A stretch of DNA of 64,000 nt from Rhodovulum robiginosum (GTDB lineage: Bacteria; Pseudomonadota; Alphaproteobacteria; Rhodobacterales; Rhodobacteraceae): NCBI RefSeq assembly GCF_003944755.1, contig NZ_RWGU01000045.1:62001-126000 (forward strand). Reading direction: 5' to 3'. Every line of letters begins with the position of its first letter. Within the stretch, counting starts at the first letter, position 1. Below are positions 41,841-51,426 of the stretch, one piece after another. The notes under the pieces are model-generated. The model saw only the letters and a program-made list of their open reading frames with translations. It had not been told where the DNA came from and did no database searches. Both the position numbers and the translations under genes were made by a program.

Positions 41841-41932
41841 CCCGGCCCCGGCATCTGCCCGGGGCCGGGCTTCGAACGACCGTAGGCCGGGCCCACGCCC
41901 GGCAGCATCGGGGATGCCGGGCGTGGGCCCGG
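41841..41932 (+). other. Two strong intercistronic hairpins between glpV and glpS
   Basis: Hairpin 1 at 41841-41869 has a perfect 11-bp stem (CCCGGCCCCGG arms). Hairpin 2 at 41887-41932 has a perfect 18-bp stem (CCGGGCCCACGCCCGGCA arms, 10-nt loop). Neither has a T-run. They probably stabilise the glpV mRNA or attenuate the rest of the operon. Confidence 0.65.
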
Positions 41933-41948
41933 GCTGCGGGGTAACGGC

Positions 41949-43012
41949 ATGACGCTCGAATTGAGAGACGCCAGCAAGGTGGTGCGCGGCATCACATACA
42001 TCAAGCCCACGTCGCTGGTGATGGAGACGGGGCATTTCAATGTCCTTCTTGGCCAGACAGGTGCCGGAAAGACTTCCCTTATCAAGCTGATGGCCGGTCT
42101 CGACCCGCTGGCCTCCGGTCAGATCCTGATGGAAGGCCAGGACGTCTCGAAGCTGTCGACGCAGAGGCGGAACATCAGCCTGGTCCACCAGTTCTTCGTG
42201 AACTACCCGCACATGAGCGTCTTCGATAACATCGCCTCCCCGCTTAGGGTCGCAGGCATGGCGAAGTCCGAGATCGAAGACCGTGTGCAGGAGGCCGCCG
42301 ATATCCTGCAACTCGGCCCGATGCTTAAACGGCGCCCGCAGGAGCTTTCGGGCGGGCAGCAGCAGCGCTGTGCCCTGGCCCGCGCAATCGCCAAGGAAAG
42401 CCGCGCGGTCTTTCTCGACGAACCGCTCGCCAACCTCGATTACAAACTGCGCGAGGAACTGCGCGAGCAACTGCCCGAGCTTTTTGCCGGGCGCGGGGCG
42501 GTGGTCGTCTATGCCACCTCCGAACCGGAAGAAGCGCTTCTCCTCGGCGGCTACACTGCGCTGATGGATGGCGGCGTCGTCACGCAATTCGGGCGCACGG
42601 CCGAGATCTACCGAAAACCTGCCACGCTGACCGCGGCGCGCGTCTTCTCCGACCCGCCCATCAATGCCGCCGGGATCGTCAAGACAGGCTCCGAGGCACG
42701 GCTTCGGACCGGCGTCACATGGACGATGCAGGGGGCGGCGGCATCCCTGCCCGACGGCGAATATACGATCGCTATACGGCCGCATCACGTGGTGCCGATA
42801 CAATCCGATCCGGGCGACGTGGCATTGAACGGCATCGTGCAGGTGACGGAGCTTTCGGGCTCTGAATCCAGCGCGCATTTCCAGATGGGCGATGAGAGTT
42901 GGGTCTCGCTCTCGCATGGCGTTCACCCCTATCGGGTGGGCGAAGATCATCGCTTTTACATGGACGCAAGCCAGGCGTTCTATTTCACACCCGACGGGAG
43001 GCTCGTCGCCTG

Positions 43013-43013
<1 letters not shown>
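41949..43013 (+). CDS. glpS: Glycerol ABC transporter ATPase GlpS-type (H-loop degenerate)
   Basis: A 354-residue MalK-like ATPase with C-terminal TOBE/MOP regulatory domain. Walker A is GQTGAGKT (Lys41); signature LSGGQQQR begins at Leu133; Walker B is AVFLDEP. The H-loop position, normally TH-DQ-EAL, reads YATSEPEEAL with Ser191 in place of the catalytic His. Its canonical signature would complete the ATP site of GlpT. It is coupled by a 1-bp overlap to glpT (TGATG). Confidence 0.9.
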
Positions 43014-44082
<1,069 letters not shown>

Positions 44083-44086
<4 letters not shown>

Positions 44087-44946
44087 GAACCGAAAACCAA
44101 CGCGCCTGGTTCTTCGTCCTGCCGGTCCTGTTGCTGGTCGCCTTCAACGCGCTTGTCCCGATCATCACGGTGGTCAACTACTCGGTGCAGGAAACCTTCG
44201 GCAACAACGTCTTCTTCTGGCAGGGGCTGGACTGGTTCGAGCAAATCCTGCGGTCGGACCGGTTTCATGCCGCGCTTGGCCGGCAGTTCCTGTTCACGTT
44301 CCTGATCCTCATCATCGAGGTTCCGCTGGGCATTGTCGTAGCCCTGTCGATGCCGCGAAAAGGCTTTTGGGTGCCCATCTGCCTTGTCACAATGGCGCTG
44401 CCGATGCTGATCCCCTGGAACGTGGTCGGCTCGATGTGGAACATCTTCACCCTGCCGAATATCGGGCTTCTCGGCTATTTCATGAACGATGTCCTCGGCA
44501 TCAACTACGACATGACGCAGCAGCCGTTTTCCGCATGGGTGACGATCGTCGTCATGGATGTCTGGCACTGGACCTCGCTGGTCGTCCTGCTCAGCTATGC
44601 CGGCCTGGTCTCGATCCCGGATGCCTATTACCAGGCCGCCAAGATCGACGGCGCCAGCCCCTGGAAGGTCTTCCGCTACATCCAGCTACCCAAGATGAAG
44701 ACGGTCCTGACCATCGCCGTGCTCTTGCGGTTCATGGACAGCTTCAACATCTACACCGAACCCTTCGTGTTGACCGGCGGCGGCCCGGGCAACTCGACGA
44801 CACTGTTGTCCATCGACCTCGTGAAGATCGCCCTAGGCCAGTTCGACCTTGGCCCGGCGGCGGCCATGAGCCTGATCTACTTCGCAATCACGCTTCTGGT
44901 CTCGTGGCTGTTCTACACACTGATGACGAAGGATGACGCGAAATGA
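44083..44946 (+). CDS. glpP: Glycerol ABC transporter permease GlpP-type
   Basis: A 287-residue inner-membrane permease with six predicted transmembrane helices. The EAA loop reads YAGLVSIPDAYYQAAKIDGASPWKVFRYIQLPKM, which contacts the ATPases. It belongs to the MalF/UgpA-like binding-protein-dependent permeases. It overlaps both neighbours by 4 bp and pairs with GlpQ. Confidence 0.9.
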
Positions 44947-45740
44947 GAAAACGATCCCTCGTTCCGATCCTCTACATCGCCTTCCTGATGTTGCCGATCT
45001 ATTGGCTGGTGGCGATGAGCTTCAAGACCACGGGCGAGATACTGTCGGGCTTCAGCCTGTTCCCCCAGACCTTCACGCTGGAGAACTACCGCGTCATCTT
45101 CACCGACCCGACATGGTACTGGGGCTATATCAACTCGATCATCTACGTCTCGCTCAACATGGTCATCTCGGTCAGCGTCGCCCTGCCCGCGGCCTATGCC
45201 TTTTCGCGCTACCGGTTCCTTGGCGACAAGCAGCTCTTTTTCTGGCTGCTGACCAACCGGATGGCCCCCGCGGCGGTCTTTGCGCTGCCGTTCTTTCAGC
45301 TTTATTCCTCGATCGGGCTTTTCGACACGCATCTTGCCGTCGCCCTGGCGCATTGCCTGTTCAACATCCCCCTCGCGGTCTGGATCCTCGAAGGGTTCAT
45401 GGGCGGGGTGCCGAAGGAACTGGACGAGACGGCCTATGTCGATGGCTATTCCTTCCCGCGCTTCTTCGTCACCATCTTCCTGCCGACGATCAAGGCAGGC
45501 GTCGGTGTGGCGGCCTTCTTCTGCTTCATGTTCTCGTGGGTGGAGCTTTTGCTGGCCCAGACGCTGACCGCGGTTGAAGCCAAGCCGATCGCGGCGACGA
45601 TGACGCGCACGGCGTCTTCGGCCGGCTACGAGTTGGGGCTGCTTGCGGCGGCAGGCACATTGACGATCATTCCGGGGGCCATCGTGATCTATTTCGTCCG
45701 CAACTACATCGCCAAGGGTTTTGCCCTGGGGAGGGTGTGA
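44943..45740 (+). CDS. glpQ: Glycerol ABC transporter permease GlpQ-type
   Basis: A 265-residue MalG-type permease with six hydrophobic segments. The EAA loop reads LEGFMGGVPKELDETAYVDGYSFPRFFVTIFLP. It overlaps the glpP stop by 4 bp and shares 1 bp with the following DUF2160 gene (TGATG). Not to be confused with the glycerophosphodiesterase GlpQ of enterobacteria. Confidence 0.9.
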   Translation: MRKRSLVPILYIAFLMLPIYWLVAMSFKTTGEILSGFSLFPQTFTLENYRVIFTDPTWYWGYINSIIYVSLNMVISVSVALPAAYAFSRYRFLGDKQLFFWLLTNRMAPAAVFALPFFQLYSSIGLFDTHLAVALAHCLFNIPLAVWILEGFMGGVPKELDETAYVDGYSFPRFFVTIFLPTIKAGVGVAAFFCFMFSWVELLLAQTLTAVEAKPIAATMTRTASSAGYELGLLAAAGTLTIIPGAIVIYFVRNYIAKGFALGRV

Positions 45741-46141
45741 TGCGGCCGCTGATCCTGATCTTCGCGCTGCTGCATACGAATGCGGCGCTTGCACAGGGCT
45801 GGGGCAACGTCGCCAAACAACAAGAGGACAAGGGTTTTTCGTGGACGGACCCGCTTTGGCCGTCCTTCTGGATGGCATGGACGCCCGCGACCTTCGCGCT
45901 TTTCTGCGGTCTCTTCGGTGCCATCGCGGTGATCGGCATCCTCGAAGGCGTCCGATACCGCGACGGGCTGGAACGCAAGGGCATCCTTGGCCTGACCACG
46001 ACACTGGGCGACCGCCTTTTCATCTCTCTGCTTGGAACCGCCTATATTTTCCTCGCCTGGCTCGGCCTCGTGGGCCAGCCGCTCTGGTGGCCGCTGGCGA
46101 TCGCTGTCGCCTGGGGCATCTTCGTGTTCAGGAAAGTCTGA
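45740..46141 (+). CDS. glpU: DUF2160 membrane protein of the glycerol transporter (GlpU-type)
   Basis: A 133-residue protein with three hydrophobic segments: a leader-like N-terminus (MRPLILIFALLHTNAALAQG), FWMAWTPATFALFCGLFGAIAVIGIL, and a C-terminal pair around LFISLLGTAYIFLAWLGLVGQPLWWPLAIAVAWGIF. DUF2160 proteins are encoded in glycerol ABC operons; their function is unknown. The ATG at 45740 shares 1 bp with the glpQ stop. It is the last gene of the transporter operon. Confidence 0.88.
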   Translation: MRPLILIFALLHTNAALAQGWGNVAKQQEDKGFSWTDPLWPSFWMAWTPATFALFCGLFGAIAVIGILEGVRYRDGLERKGILGLTTTLGDRLFISLLGTAYIFLAWLGLVGQPLWWPLAIAVAWGIFVFRKV

Positions 46142-46169
46142 GAGTCCGCTTTGGAAAACGAAACACATG

Positions 46170-46200
46170 CGCTTTACTCGACACCTGTACCGAGTGAGCG
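46170..46200 (+). promoter_or_regulatory. Candidate operator upstream of BlaI-type regulator
   Basis: Imperfect inverted repeat CGCTTTACTCG (46170-46180) and CGAGTGAGCG (46191-46200) around ACACCTGTAC, 22 bp before the regulator start. Dyads in this position are typical for BlaI/MecI/CopY autoregulation. Confidence 0.45.
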
Positions 46201-46221
46201 ATTGCCCGGGATGGGACAGCA

Positions 46222-46614
46222 ATGAAGAAGAAGAAACGCGAGCTGCTGACCGAAGTCGAACTGGAGTTCATGAACGAGCTTTGGGCTTTGGGGGAGGGGA
46301 CCGTGCGGGACGTACTGGCGCGACTGCCGGAAGACCGGAACCTGGCCTACACGTCGGGCGCGACGATCCTGCGCATCCTCGAACAGAAAGAGTTCGTCAC
46401 CAGCCGCAAATCCGGCAAGAGACACATCTACAAGCCCACGTTGGCAAAAGACGCGTATCAATACCGCTCACTGAAAGACCTGTCGGCCAAGCTCTTCGAC
46501 GACACGCCCGCCTCGCTTGTGGCGACGCTGATGAACGACGAGGACCTGACCGAGGAAGCATTGGGGCAGATCCGGGCACTCGTGGATCGGAGGTTGAAAA
46601 ATGATACCGGGTGA
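46222..46614 (+). CDS. BlaI/MecI/CopY family transcriptional repressor
   Basis: A 130-residue winged-helix repressor. LTEVELEFMNELWALGEGTVRDVLARLPEDRNLAYTSGATILRILEQKEFVTSRKSGKRHIYKPTL shows the recognition helix and wing of the BlaI family. The C-terminal dimerisation helices (KLFDDTPASLVATLMNDEDLTEEALGQIRALVDRRL) contain the region normally cleaved on induction. It overlaps the M56 peptidase gene by 14 bp. Its regulon is unknown; no beta-lactamase or copper gene is nearby. Confidence 0.9.
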   Translation: MKKKKRELLTEVELEFMNELWALGEGTVRDVLARLPEDRNLAYTSGATILRILEQKEFVTSRKSGKRHIYKPTLAKDAYQYRSLKDLSAKLFDDTPASLVATLMNDEDLTEEALGQIRALVDRRLKNDTG

Positions 46615-47746
46615 TGCACTTCTCGATGCTTTCATCGACGCCAATATCCTCGTTTGCGTGGCCTATGCGCTTTGGCTCGTCACGCGTATCCTGCTGGGCC
46701 GTTTGGGTCTGAAACACGCCTACGGAACTCAGCTGAGACTGCTCAACAGCGTTTTCCTGACCGTCGCCTTCGCGCCGTTCGTCGTGCTGCTCTACACGAC
46801 TCTGCAGCGCTCCGGCATCGCGGGCGGGGTGCAGCTGAACCTGTCGGACATGATCGTCTCGCATTATCTGAACGGCGGGATCGGCATGAAGGCCACCGAG
46901 TTCGAGAACCTGATCCTGATGCGCGACACGTTCACGCTGAACGTTCTCAGCGGCGCCGGCTGGGTCGCCTGGGCGGCGATCGCCGCTTTCCTTGCAGGCA
47001 CCGTGATCGGGGGTCTCCGGCTGGTCTGTTCGATGTTCTGCCTGCACCGGATCGTTGCGGACAGCTATGCCTGGCGGTCTTTCGGACGGGTGCGCATCCG
47101 CCTTTCCGACCGAACGCTGGTTCCGTTTTCGACACGCGGCCTGCGGACCTATTACGTGGTCCTGCCCTCGCACATGCTGGGCCGGAGCGATGAGATGAGG
47201 GTCTCGCTGGCCCACGAATTCCAGCACCTCCGGCAAGGCGACCTGGAATGGGAAATCCTGCTCGAGGCGCTCAAGCCGCTCTTCTTTCTCAATCCCGCCT
47301 ACCACGCCTGGAAAAGGCAGGTGGAGAACCTGCGTGAATTGAACTGCGACAGCGAGGTTCTGACGCGCGGTCGGATCGGCATAAGAACCTATTGCGAGAC
47401 GTTGCTGTCGGTGTGCCAAAAGACCTTGCGGCGCGACCGGGCCTTCGTGATTGCAGTGCCGAAGGTCACACTTGTCACGGCGGACCGCTCGGTGATCGGC
47501 CTCGGCAAGCAAAGCTTTCTCGAACGCCGCATCAACTCGCTCCTGGACAGGCAGAGGCTGGCGCAGCCCAGGCTGGTGTTCGCGGCCGCCGTGCTGCCGC
47601 TGATCGCGGCGATCCTGCTGACGGCGGTGGCAATTCAGCGACCGGGAGACTGGAGCCAAGACCGTCTCATGCTCTCCACCGTGGTCAATCTGGAGAGGCT
47701 GGACGAAATCAACAGGCTGTCGACCTTCGGGCGCGTCAGAGACTGA
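46601..47746 (+). CDS. M56-family membrane metallopeptidase (BlaR1-like, no sensor domain)
   Basis: A 381-residue membrane protease. The zinc motif HEFQH is at residues 205-209; an ENLRELNCDSE segment near residue 246 supplies the third ligand candidate. Transmembrane helices occur near residues 15-32, 45-68, 120-148 and 318-340. It ends shortly after the last helix, so the extracytoplasmic penicillin-binding sensor of BlaR1/MecR1 is missing. It probably inactivates the BlaI-type repressor by proteolysis in response to an unknown signal. Confidence 0.87.
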   Translation: MIPGDALLDAFIDANILVCVAYALWLVTRILLGRLGLKHAYGTQLRLLNSVFLTVAFAPFVVLLYTTLQRSGIAGGVQLNLSDMIVSHYLNGGIGMKATEFENLILMRDTFTLNVLSGAGWVAWAAIAAFLAGTVIGGLRLVCSMFCLHRIVADSYAWRSFGRVRIRLSDRTLVPFSTRGLRTYYVVLPSHMLGRSDEMRVSLAHEFQHLRQGDLEWEILLEALKPLFFLNPAYHAWKRQVENLRELNCDSEVLTRGRIGIRTYCETLLSVCQKTLRRDRAFVIAVPKVTLVTADRSVIGLGKQSFLERRINSLLDRQRLAQPRLVFAAAVLPLIAAILLTAVAIQRPGDWSQDRLMLSTVVNLERLDEINRLSTFGRVRD

Positions 47747-48418
47747 GCCGGTGTGACCTCCCCCGCGATCAGGGCCGGAGGGATCCCGAATCTTCCGGTT
47801 GGGATTGAGTGTTGAGCGGCAGCGCAGAGACCGCAGCAGTCTCAACGCTGCTGCCAGACAAAGCCGAACCAGTCTCTGCAAGGGCAGGATGGCTGCCCAT
47901 TGTTCAGCGAAATGACCGCGCCACTCGGCAAGGGCGGCGGTTCGGTTCAGCTTGAAATCCGGTCGGCTGTAGAGGCTGCGATCCTGGTTGATGTGGTTCG
48001 AGACAGAGGCGTGTAGGGCGCCCCGAACCGGTGCCACCACAAGCGCACCGTCTCGTGGCACATGCCGATGCCGCGCCCATGCAGCATGTCTTCGACGTTA
48101 CAAAGCGACAGCCGCAACCGGACGTACAACATCACCGCCAGGCGGATGGTCTCAGGGCTCGTTTTGAATCACTTGAAAGGGCTCGGTGTCGTCATCTCAG
48201 GATGCTACCGATCGCCCTGTCCCGCCTCAAGCCAGGTTCCCTTGACAGAGCCTTTTTCCGGCAAAACCGAACCCCGTGATGGGCCGGGCAGAGACACATG
48301 CCGCCCCCCACCACAGCGTCTAGTATATCGTCTCTGCAGGAGCGAAAGCACGGCAAACCACGGAACTCTCAGCGGCAAATCCGGTCTTTCTTGAATTGAT
48401 AGAAATGACTTAAATGGC
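47747..48418. other. Non-coding region with IS remnant between M56 gene and tRNA-Ser
   Basis: A 672-bp stretch. Its only recognisable content is the deleted IS6-type transposase at 47905-48195 and an IS-end-like GACAGAGCC at 48244-48252. Confidence 0.6.
47905..48195 (-). pseudogene. IS6-family transposase, internally deleted
   Basis: From 48195 the minus strand reads MTTPSPFK, a stop, then FKTSPETIRLAVMLYVRLRL and NVEDMLHGRGIGMCHETVRLWWHRFG, the N-terminal HTH region of IS6 transposases with TGA where a Trp is usual. Directly after, in another frame, comes the family C-terminus ALHASVSNHINQDRSLYSR and DFKLNRTAALAEWRGH. The middle, with the DDE catalytic core (about 130 residues), is gone. 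The right end may be GACAGAGCC at 48244-48252; the left terminal repeat was not found. Non-functional remnant. Confidence 0.8.
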
Positions 48419-48508
48419 TGGCGGAGGAGGTGGGATTCGAACCCACGGTACGCTTTCACGCACGCCGGTTTTCAAGACCGGTGCAATCGACCACTCTGCC
48501 ACTCCTCC
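48419..48508 (-). tRNA. tRNA-Ser (TGA)
   Basis: Class II tRNA on the minus strand: acceptor GGAGGAG/CTCCTCC, anticodon stem CCGGT/ACCGG with loop CTTGAAA (anticodon TGA), long variable arm (GTGCGTGAAAGCGTAC), T-arm GTTCGAATC and encoded CCA. Confidence 0.96.
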
Positions 48509-48725
48509 GGCCGACTGGCACGCTTAGACCAGCGGGCGCGATTCTGAAAGCGGGGGCAAGCCGAATCTTGCCGCGGGGCGGCCTGTCCACTTTCCTTGCG
48601 CCGGGCCTGTCGCTATGATCGCCACGCGTCCGCCGGCGCGGCGCGGGGCAACATCGGCAGTGACGCCGCATCGCGGCGCGGAGCACAAGCGCGGCGGAGT
48701 TCGCGCGGCACCATGGGGGCAAGGG

Positions 48726-49613
48726 ATGCTTACACGGGCGAGTAGACTAACGGCGCTGGGCCTTTTGGCAGCGCTTGCGCTTTCCGCCTGCGAGGATTTC
48801 GAGGCGCCGGGCTTTCTCGGGGCCTCGGCCGGGGACGACACCGCAGCATCCGCAGCCACCACGCGTCTGGTCGAACGCGATGTCGAGGCGCCCGAGGTTT
48901 TTCAGGCCAACGAACCGGGGCTTTGGGACGGGCGTCCGTCGCTCGGCGGCGTCTGGGTGGCCTATCCCGGCGTGACCGACCCCGAGCGGGTGCTTATCCG
49001 CAACGAAAGCAACGGAAAGTTCGTTATCGGCGCCCTGTTCCGGCGCGAGATCGAGACACCGGGGCCAAAGCTGATGGTCTCGTCCGACGCTGCCTCGGCG
49101 CTTGGAATGCTGGCCGGCCAGCCGACCGAATTGAGCGTGACCGCGCTGCGCCGCGAAGAACTGCCCGATCCGGAGGCCGAGCCCGACACCGAGCCCGACG
49201 CCACGCCCGACGCGCGACCGGAGCCACGGCCCGAAACCGAAACGGCCGGCACCGCGCCCGACGCGCCCGAGCAGATCGACAGCACCGCGCTGGCCCCCGT
49301 CGCAGCCGCGGCAATCGACCGGGCCGACGCCGGCGAGGCCGACGCGCGCCCCGGGCCGCCCCCGGTGCAGGCCTCGCGCCTGAACCGTCCCTATATCCAG
49401 ATCGGCCTTTACAGCGTCGAGGATAACGCCGAACAGGTCGGCGAGGTGCTGCGCGAGGCCGGGATCGTGCCGACCATCCGCACCCAGGAAAGCCGTGGCA
49501 ACACGTTCTGGCGCGTGCTGGTCGGCCCCGCTGCGAATGCCGCCGAACGGGGCGAGTTGTTGAAAAAGGTCAACGAGAGGGGCTTTTCCGACGCCTATCT
49601 CGTGACCAACTGA
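48726..49613 (+). CDS. SPOR-domain lipoprotein
   Basis: A 295-residue protein with signal peptide and lipobox LSAC at about residues 18-21. An RlpA-like central region (LGGVWVAYPGVTDPERVLIRNESNGKFVIGALFRRE, then SSDAASALGMLAGQPTELSVTAL) is followed by an acidic Pro/Glu/Asp repeat-like linker. A C-terminal SPOR domain (about 215-293; YIQIGLYSVEDNAEQVGEVLREAGIV) binds denuded septal peptidoglycan. The central Asp/His of RlpA double-psi barrels is not obvious. It precedes a D,D-carboxypeptidase, which suggests a cell-wall role. Confidence 0.88.
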   Translation: MLTRASRLTALGLLAALALSACEDFEAPGFLGASAGDDTAASAATTRLVERDVEAPEVFQANEPGLWDGRPSLGGVWVAYPGVTDPERVLIRNESNGKFVIGALFRREIETPGPKLMVSSDAASALGMLAGQPTELSVTALRREELPDPEAEPDTEPDATPDARPEPRPETETAGTAPDAPEQIDSTALAPVAAAAIDRADAGEADARPGPPPVQASRLNRPYIQIGLYSVEDNAEQVGEVLREAGIVPTIRTQESRGNTFWRVLVGPAANAAERGELLKKVNERGFSDAYLVTN

Positions 49614-49631
49614 CCGCCGGAGAAAAACGCG

Positions 49632-50795
49632 ATGCACCGCCGCCTGTTTTCCCTTTTTGCCGTGCTGGTTCTGGCGCTGGGTCTCGCCGCGCCCGCCCGC
49701 GCCATGTTCGAAACCCGTGCCAATGCCGCCTACGTGGTCGACCTGACCACCGATACCGTGCTGTTGTCGAAAAACGCCGACGTGCCCCTGCCGCCGGCCT
49801 CGATGTCCAAGCTGATGACGCTGAACATGCTGTTCGAGGCGCTGCGCGACGGGCGCGTAACGCTCGACACACGGTTTTCCGTCTCCAGCCGCGCCAAGGC
49901 GATGGGCGGCTCGACCATGTTCCTCAACGAGACCGACCGGCCCACGGTCGAGGATTTGATCCGGGGCATCATCGTGCAATCGGGCAACGATGCCTGCGTG
50001 GTGGTGGCCGAGGGGCTGGCCGGCACCGAGGACGCCTTTGCACGGCTGATGAACCAGCGCGCCGAGGCACTGGGGATGGAGCAGTCGACCTTTTCCAACG
50101 CGTCGGGCTGGCCCAGCCCCAACCACCGGATGAGCATGCATGACCTGGCACTGTTGGCCAGCCGGCTGATCACCGAATTTCCAGAGTATTACGGCTATTT
50201 CGGCCAGCGTGAATTCCCGTTCGACGGGCGCGCGCCGCAGAATCGGTTCAACCGCAACCCGCTGCTCGATCTCGGGATCGGGGCGGACGGGCTGAAGACC
50301 GGCCACACGCAAGAGGCGGGCTATGGACTGGTTGGCTCTGCAATGCAGGGCAACCGCCGCCTGGTGGTCGTCATCAGCGGGCTCTCCTCGGCAACCGAGC
50401 GGGCCCAGGAGGCCGAGCGCCTGATCAATTGGGGCTTCCGCCAGTTCATACAGAAAACCGTGGTGGAGGCCGGCACCGAGGTCGCCAGGGCCGATGTCTG
50501 GATGGGGGCCAAGCTCAGCGTCCCCTTGCAGGTGGCCAACGAGATCGAGCTTCTGGTGCCCGCGCTGTTGCGCGACACGATCGAGGCCGAGCTTGTCTAT
50601 GACAGCCCGGTGGAGGCGCCGGTGGTCAAGGGCGACCAACTGGGCGAGATCGTGTTCCGCCTGCCCGACATGCAGGAAAAGCGCCTGCCGCTGGTCGCCG
50701 CCGAGGACGTCGCGCGCGGCGGGTTCGTGCCCCATCTGCGCACCGCGGCCCAGGTGCTGTTCGACCGCGCCATCGGGCTGGCCCGGGGCCTCTGA
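49632..50795 (+). CDS. D-alanyl-D-alanine carboxypeptidase (PBP5/6 type)
   Basis: A 387-residue S11 peptidase that trims the terminal D-Ala of peptidoglycan pentapeptides. A Sec signal ends APARA. Active-site motifs are SMSK (Ser57, Lys60), SGND and KTGHT. The C-terminal PBP5-like domain is followed by an amphipathic membrane-anchoring end (LRTAAQVLFDRAIGLARGL). It starts 18 nt after the SPOR gene, probably in one operon continuing to tmk. Confidence 0.94.
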   Translation: MHRRLFSLFAVLVLALGLAAPARAMFETRANAAYVVDLTTDTVLLSKNADVPLPPASMSKLMTLNMLFEALRDGRVTLDTRFSVSSRAKAMGGSTMFLNETDRPTVEDLIRGIIVQSGNDACVVVAEGLAGTEDAFARLMNQRAEALGMEQSTFSNASGWPSPNHRMSMHDLALLASRLITEFPEYYGYFGQREFPFDGRAPQNRFNRNPLLDLGIGADGLKTGHTQEAGYGLVGSAMQGNRRLVVVISGLSSATERAQEAERLINWGFRQFIQKTVVEAGTEVARADVWMGAKLSVPLQVANEIELLVPALLRDTIEAELVYDSPVEAPVVKGDQLGEIVFRLPDMQEKRLPLVAAEDVARGGFVPHLRTAAQVLFDRAIGLARGL

Positions 50796-50799
50796 GGGC

Positions 50800-51426
50800 A
50801 TGGGCGAAACCGGGCGTTTCATCACCTTCGAAGGCATCGACGGGTCGGGCAAATCCACCCAGGCGCGGGCCCTGGCCGAGCGCCTGACAGGGGCGGGCCG
50901 CGAGGTCGTGCTGACGCGCGAGCCCGGCGGCAGCCCGGGCGCCGAGGAAATCCGCCGGCTGGTGCTGGAGGGCGACCCCGACCGCTGGTCGGCCGAGACC
51001 GAGATCTTGCTCTTTACCGCCGCGCGGCGCGACCATCTGGAAAAGACCATCCGCCCGGCGCTGGCGGCCGGCAAGGTTGTGGTCTGCGACCGGTTCGCCG
51101 ATTCCACGCGGGTCTATCAGGGCATTACGCGGGGCGATCTGCGCCGGGTGGTGGACGCGCTGCACGCCCTGATGATCGGGCGCGAACCCGACCTGACCTT
51201 CGTGCTGGACATGCCCCCCGGCACCGGGCTGGCGCGCGCCAAGGGCCGCGGCGGCGCCGAAGAGCGGTTCGAGGATTTCGGCGAGGGGATGCAGGCGCGG
51301 ATGCGCGCGGGCTTTCTCGACCTCGCTGCCGAGTTTCCCGACCGCTGCCGGGTGGTCGAGGCCGACCGCGCGCCCGCCGCCGTGGCCGCCGAGATCGCCC
51401 GCCTTGCCGAGGCCGAACTGGCATGA
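50800..51426 (+). CDS. tmk: Thymidylate kinase
   Basis: A 208-residue dTMP kinase. The P-loop is FEGIDGSGKST; TREPGGSPGAEEIR is the dTMP-binding region; DRFADST is the DRY-like motif; RAKGRGGAEERFE is the LID. The ATG at 50800 follows the carboxypeptidase stop after 4 nt. Its stop overlaps holB by 4 bp. Confidence 0.96.
   Translation: MGETGRFITFEGIDGSGKSTQARALAERLTGAGREVVLTREPGGSPGAEEIRRLVLEGDPDRWSAETEILLFTAARRDHLEKTIRPALAAGKVVVCDRFADSTRVYQGITRGDLRRVVDALHALMIGREPDLTFVLDMPPGTGLARAKGRGGAEERFEDFGEGMQARMRAGFLDLAAEFPDRCRVVEADRAPAAVAAEIARLAEAELA

Noticed and set aside
41841-41932. Hairpins after glpV as rho-independent terminators ending the operon
   Set aside because: No T-run on either strand and the coupled transporter genes continue directly downstream; attenuation or mRNA protection fits better.
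46397-48061. Open frame of about 554 codons on the minus strand across the M56 and BlaI genes
   Set aside because: Only its first 40 or so codons resemble anything (the IS6 C-terminal fragment). The rest is antisense to the BlaI/M56 pair.
48747-51107. Open frame of about 786 codons on the minus strand opposite the SPOR, carboxypeptidase and tmk genes
   Set aside because: The opposite strand has three well-supported genes; the frame has no recognisable domain and is a GC-bias shadow.
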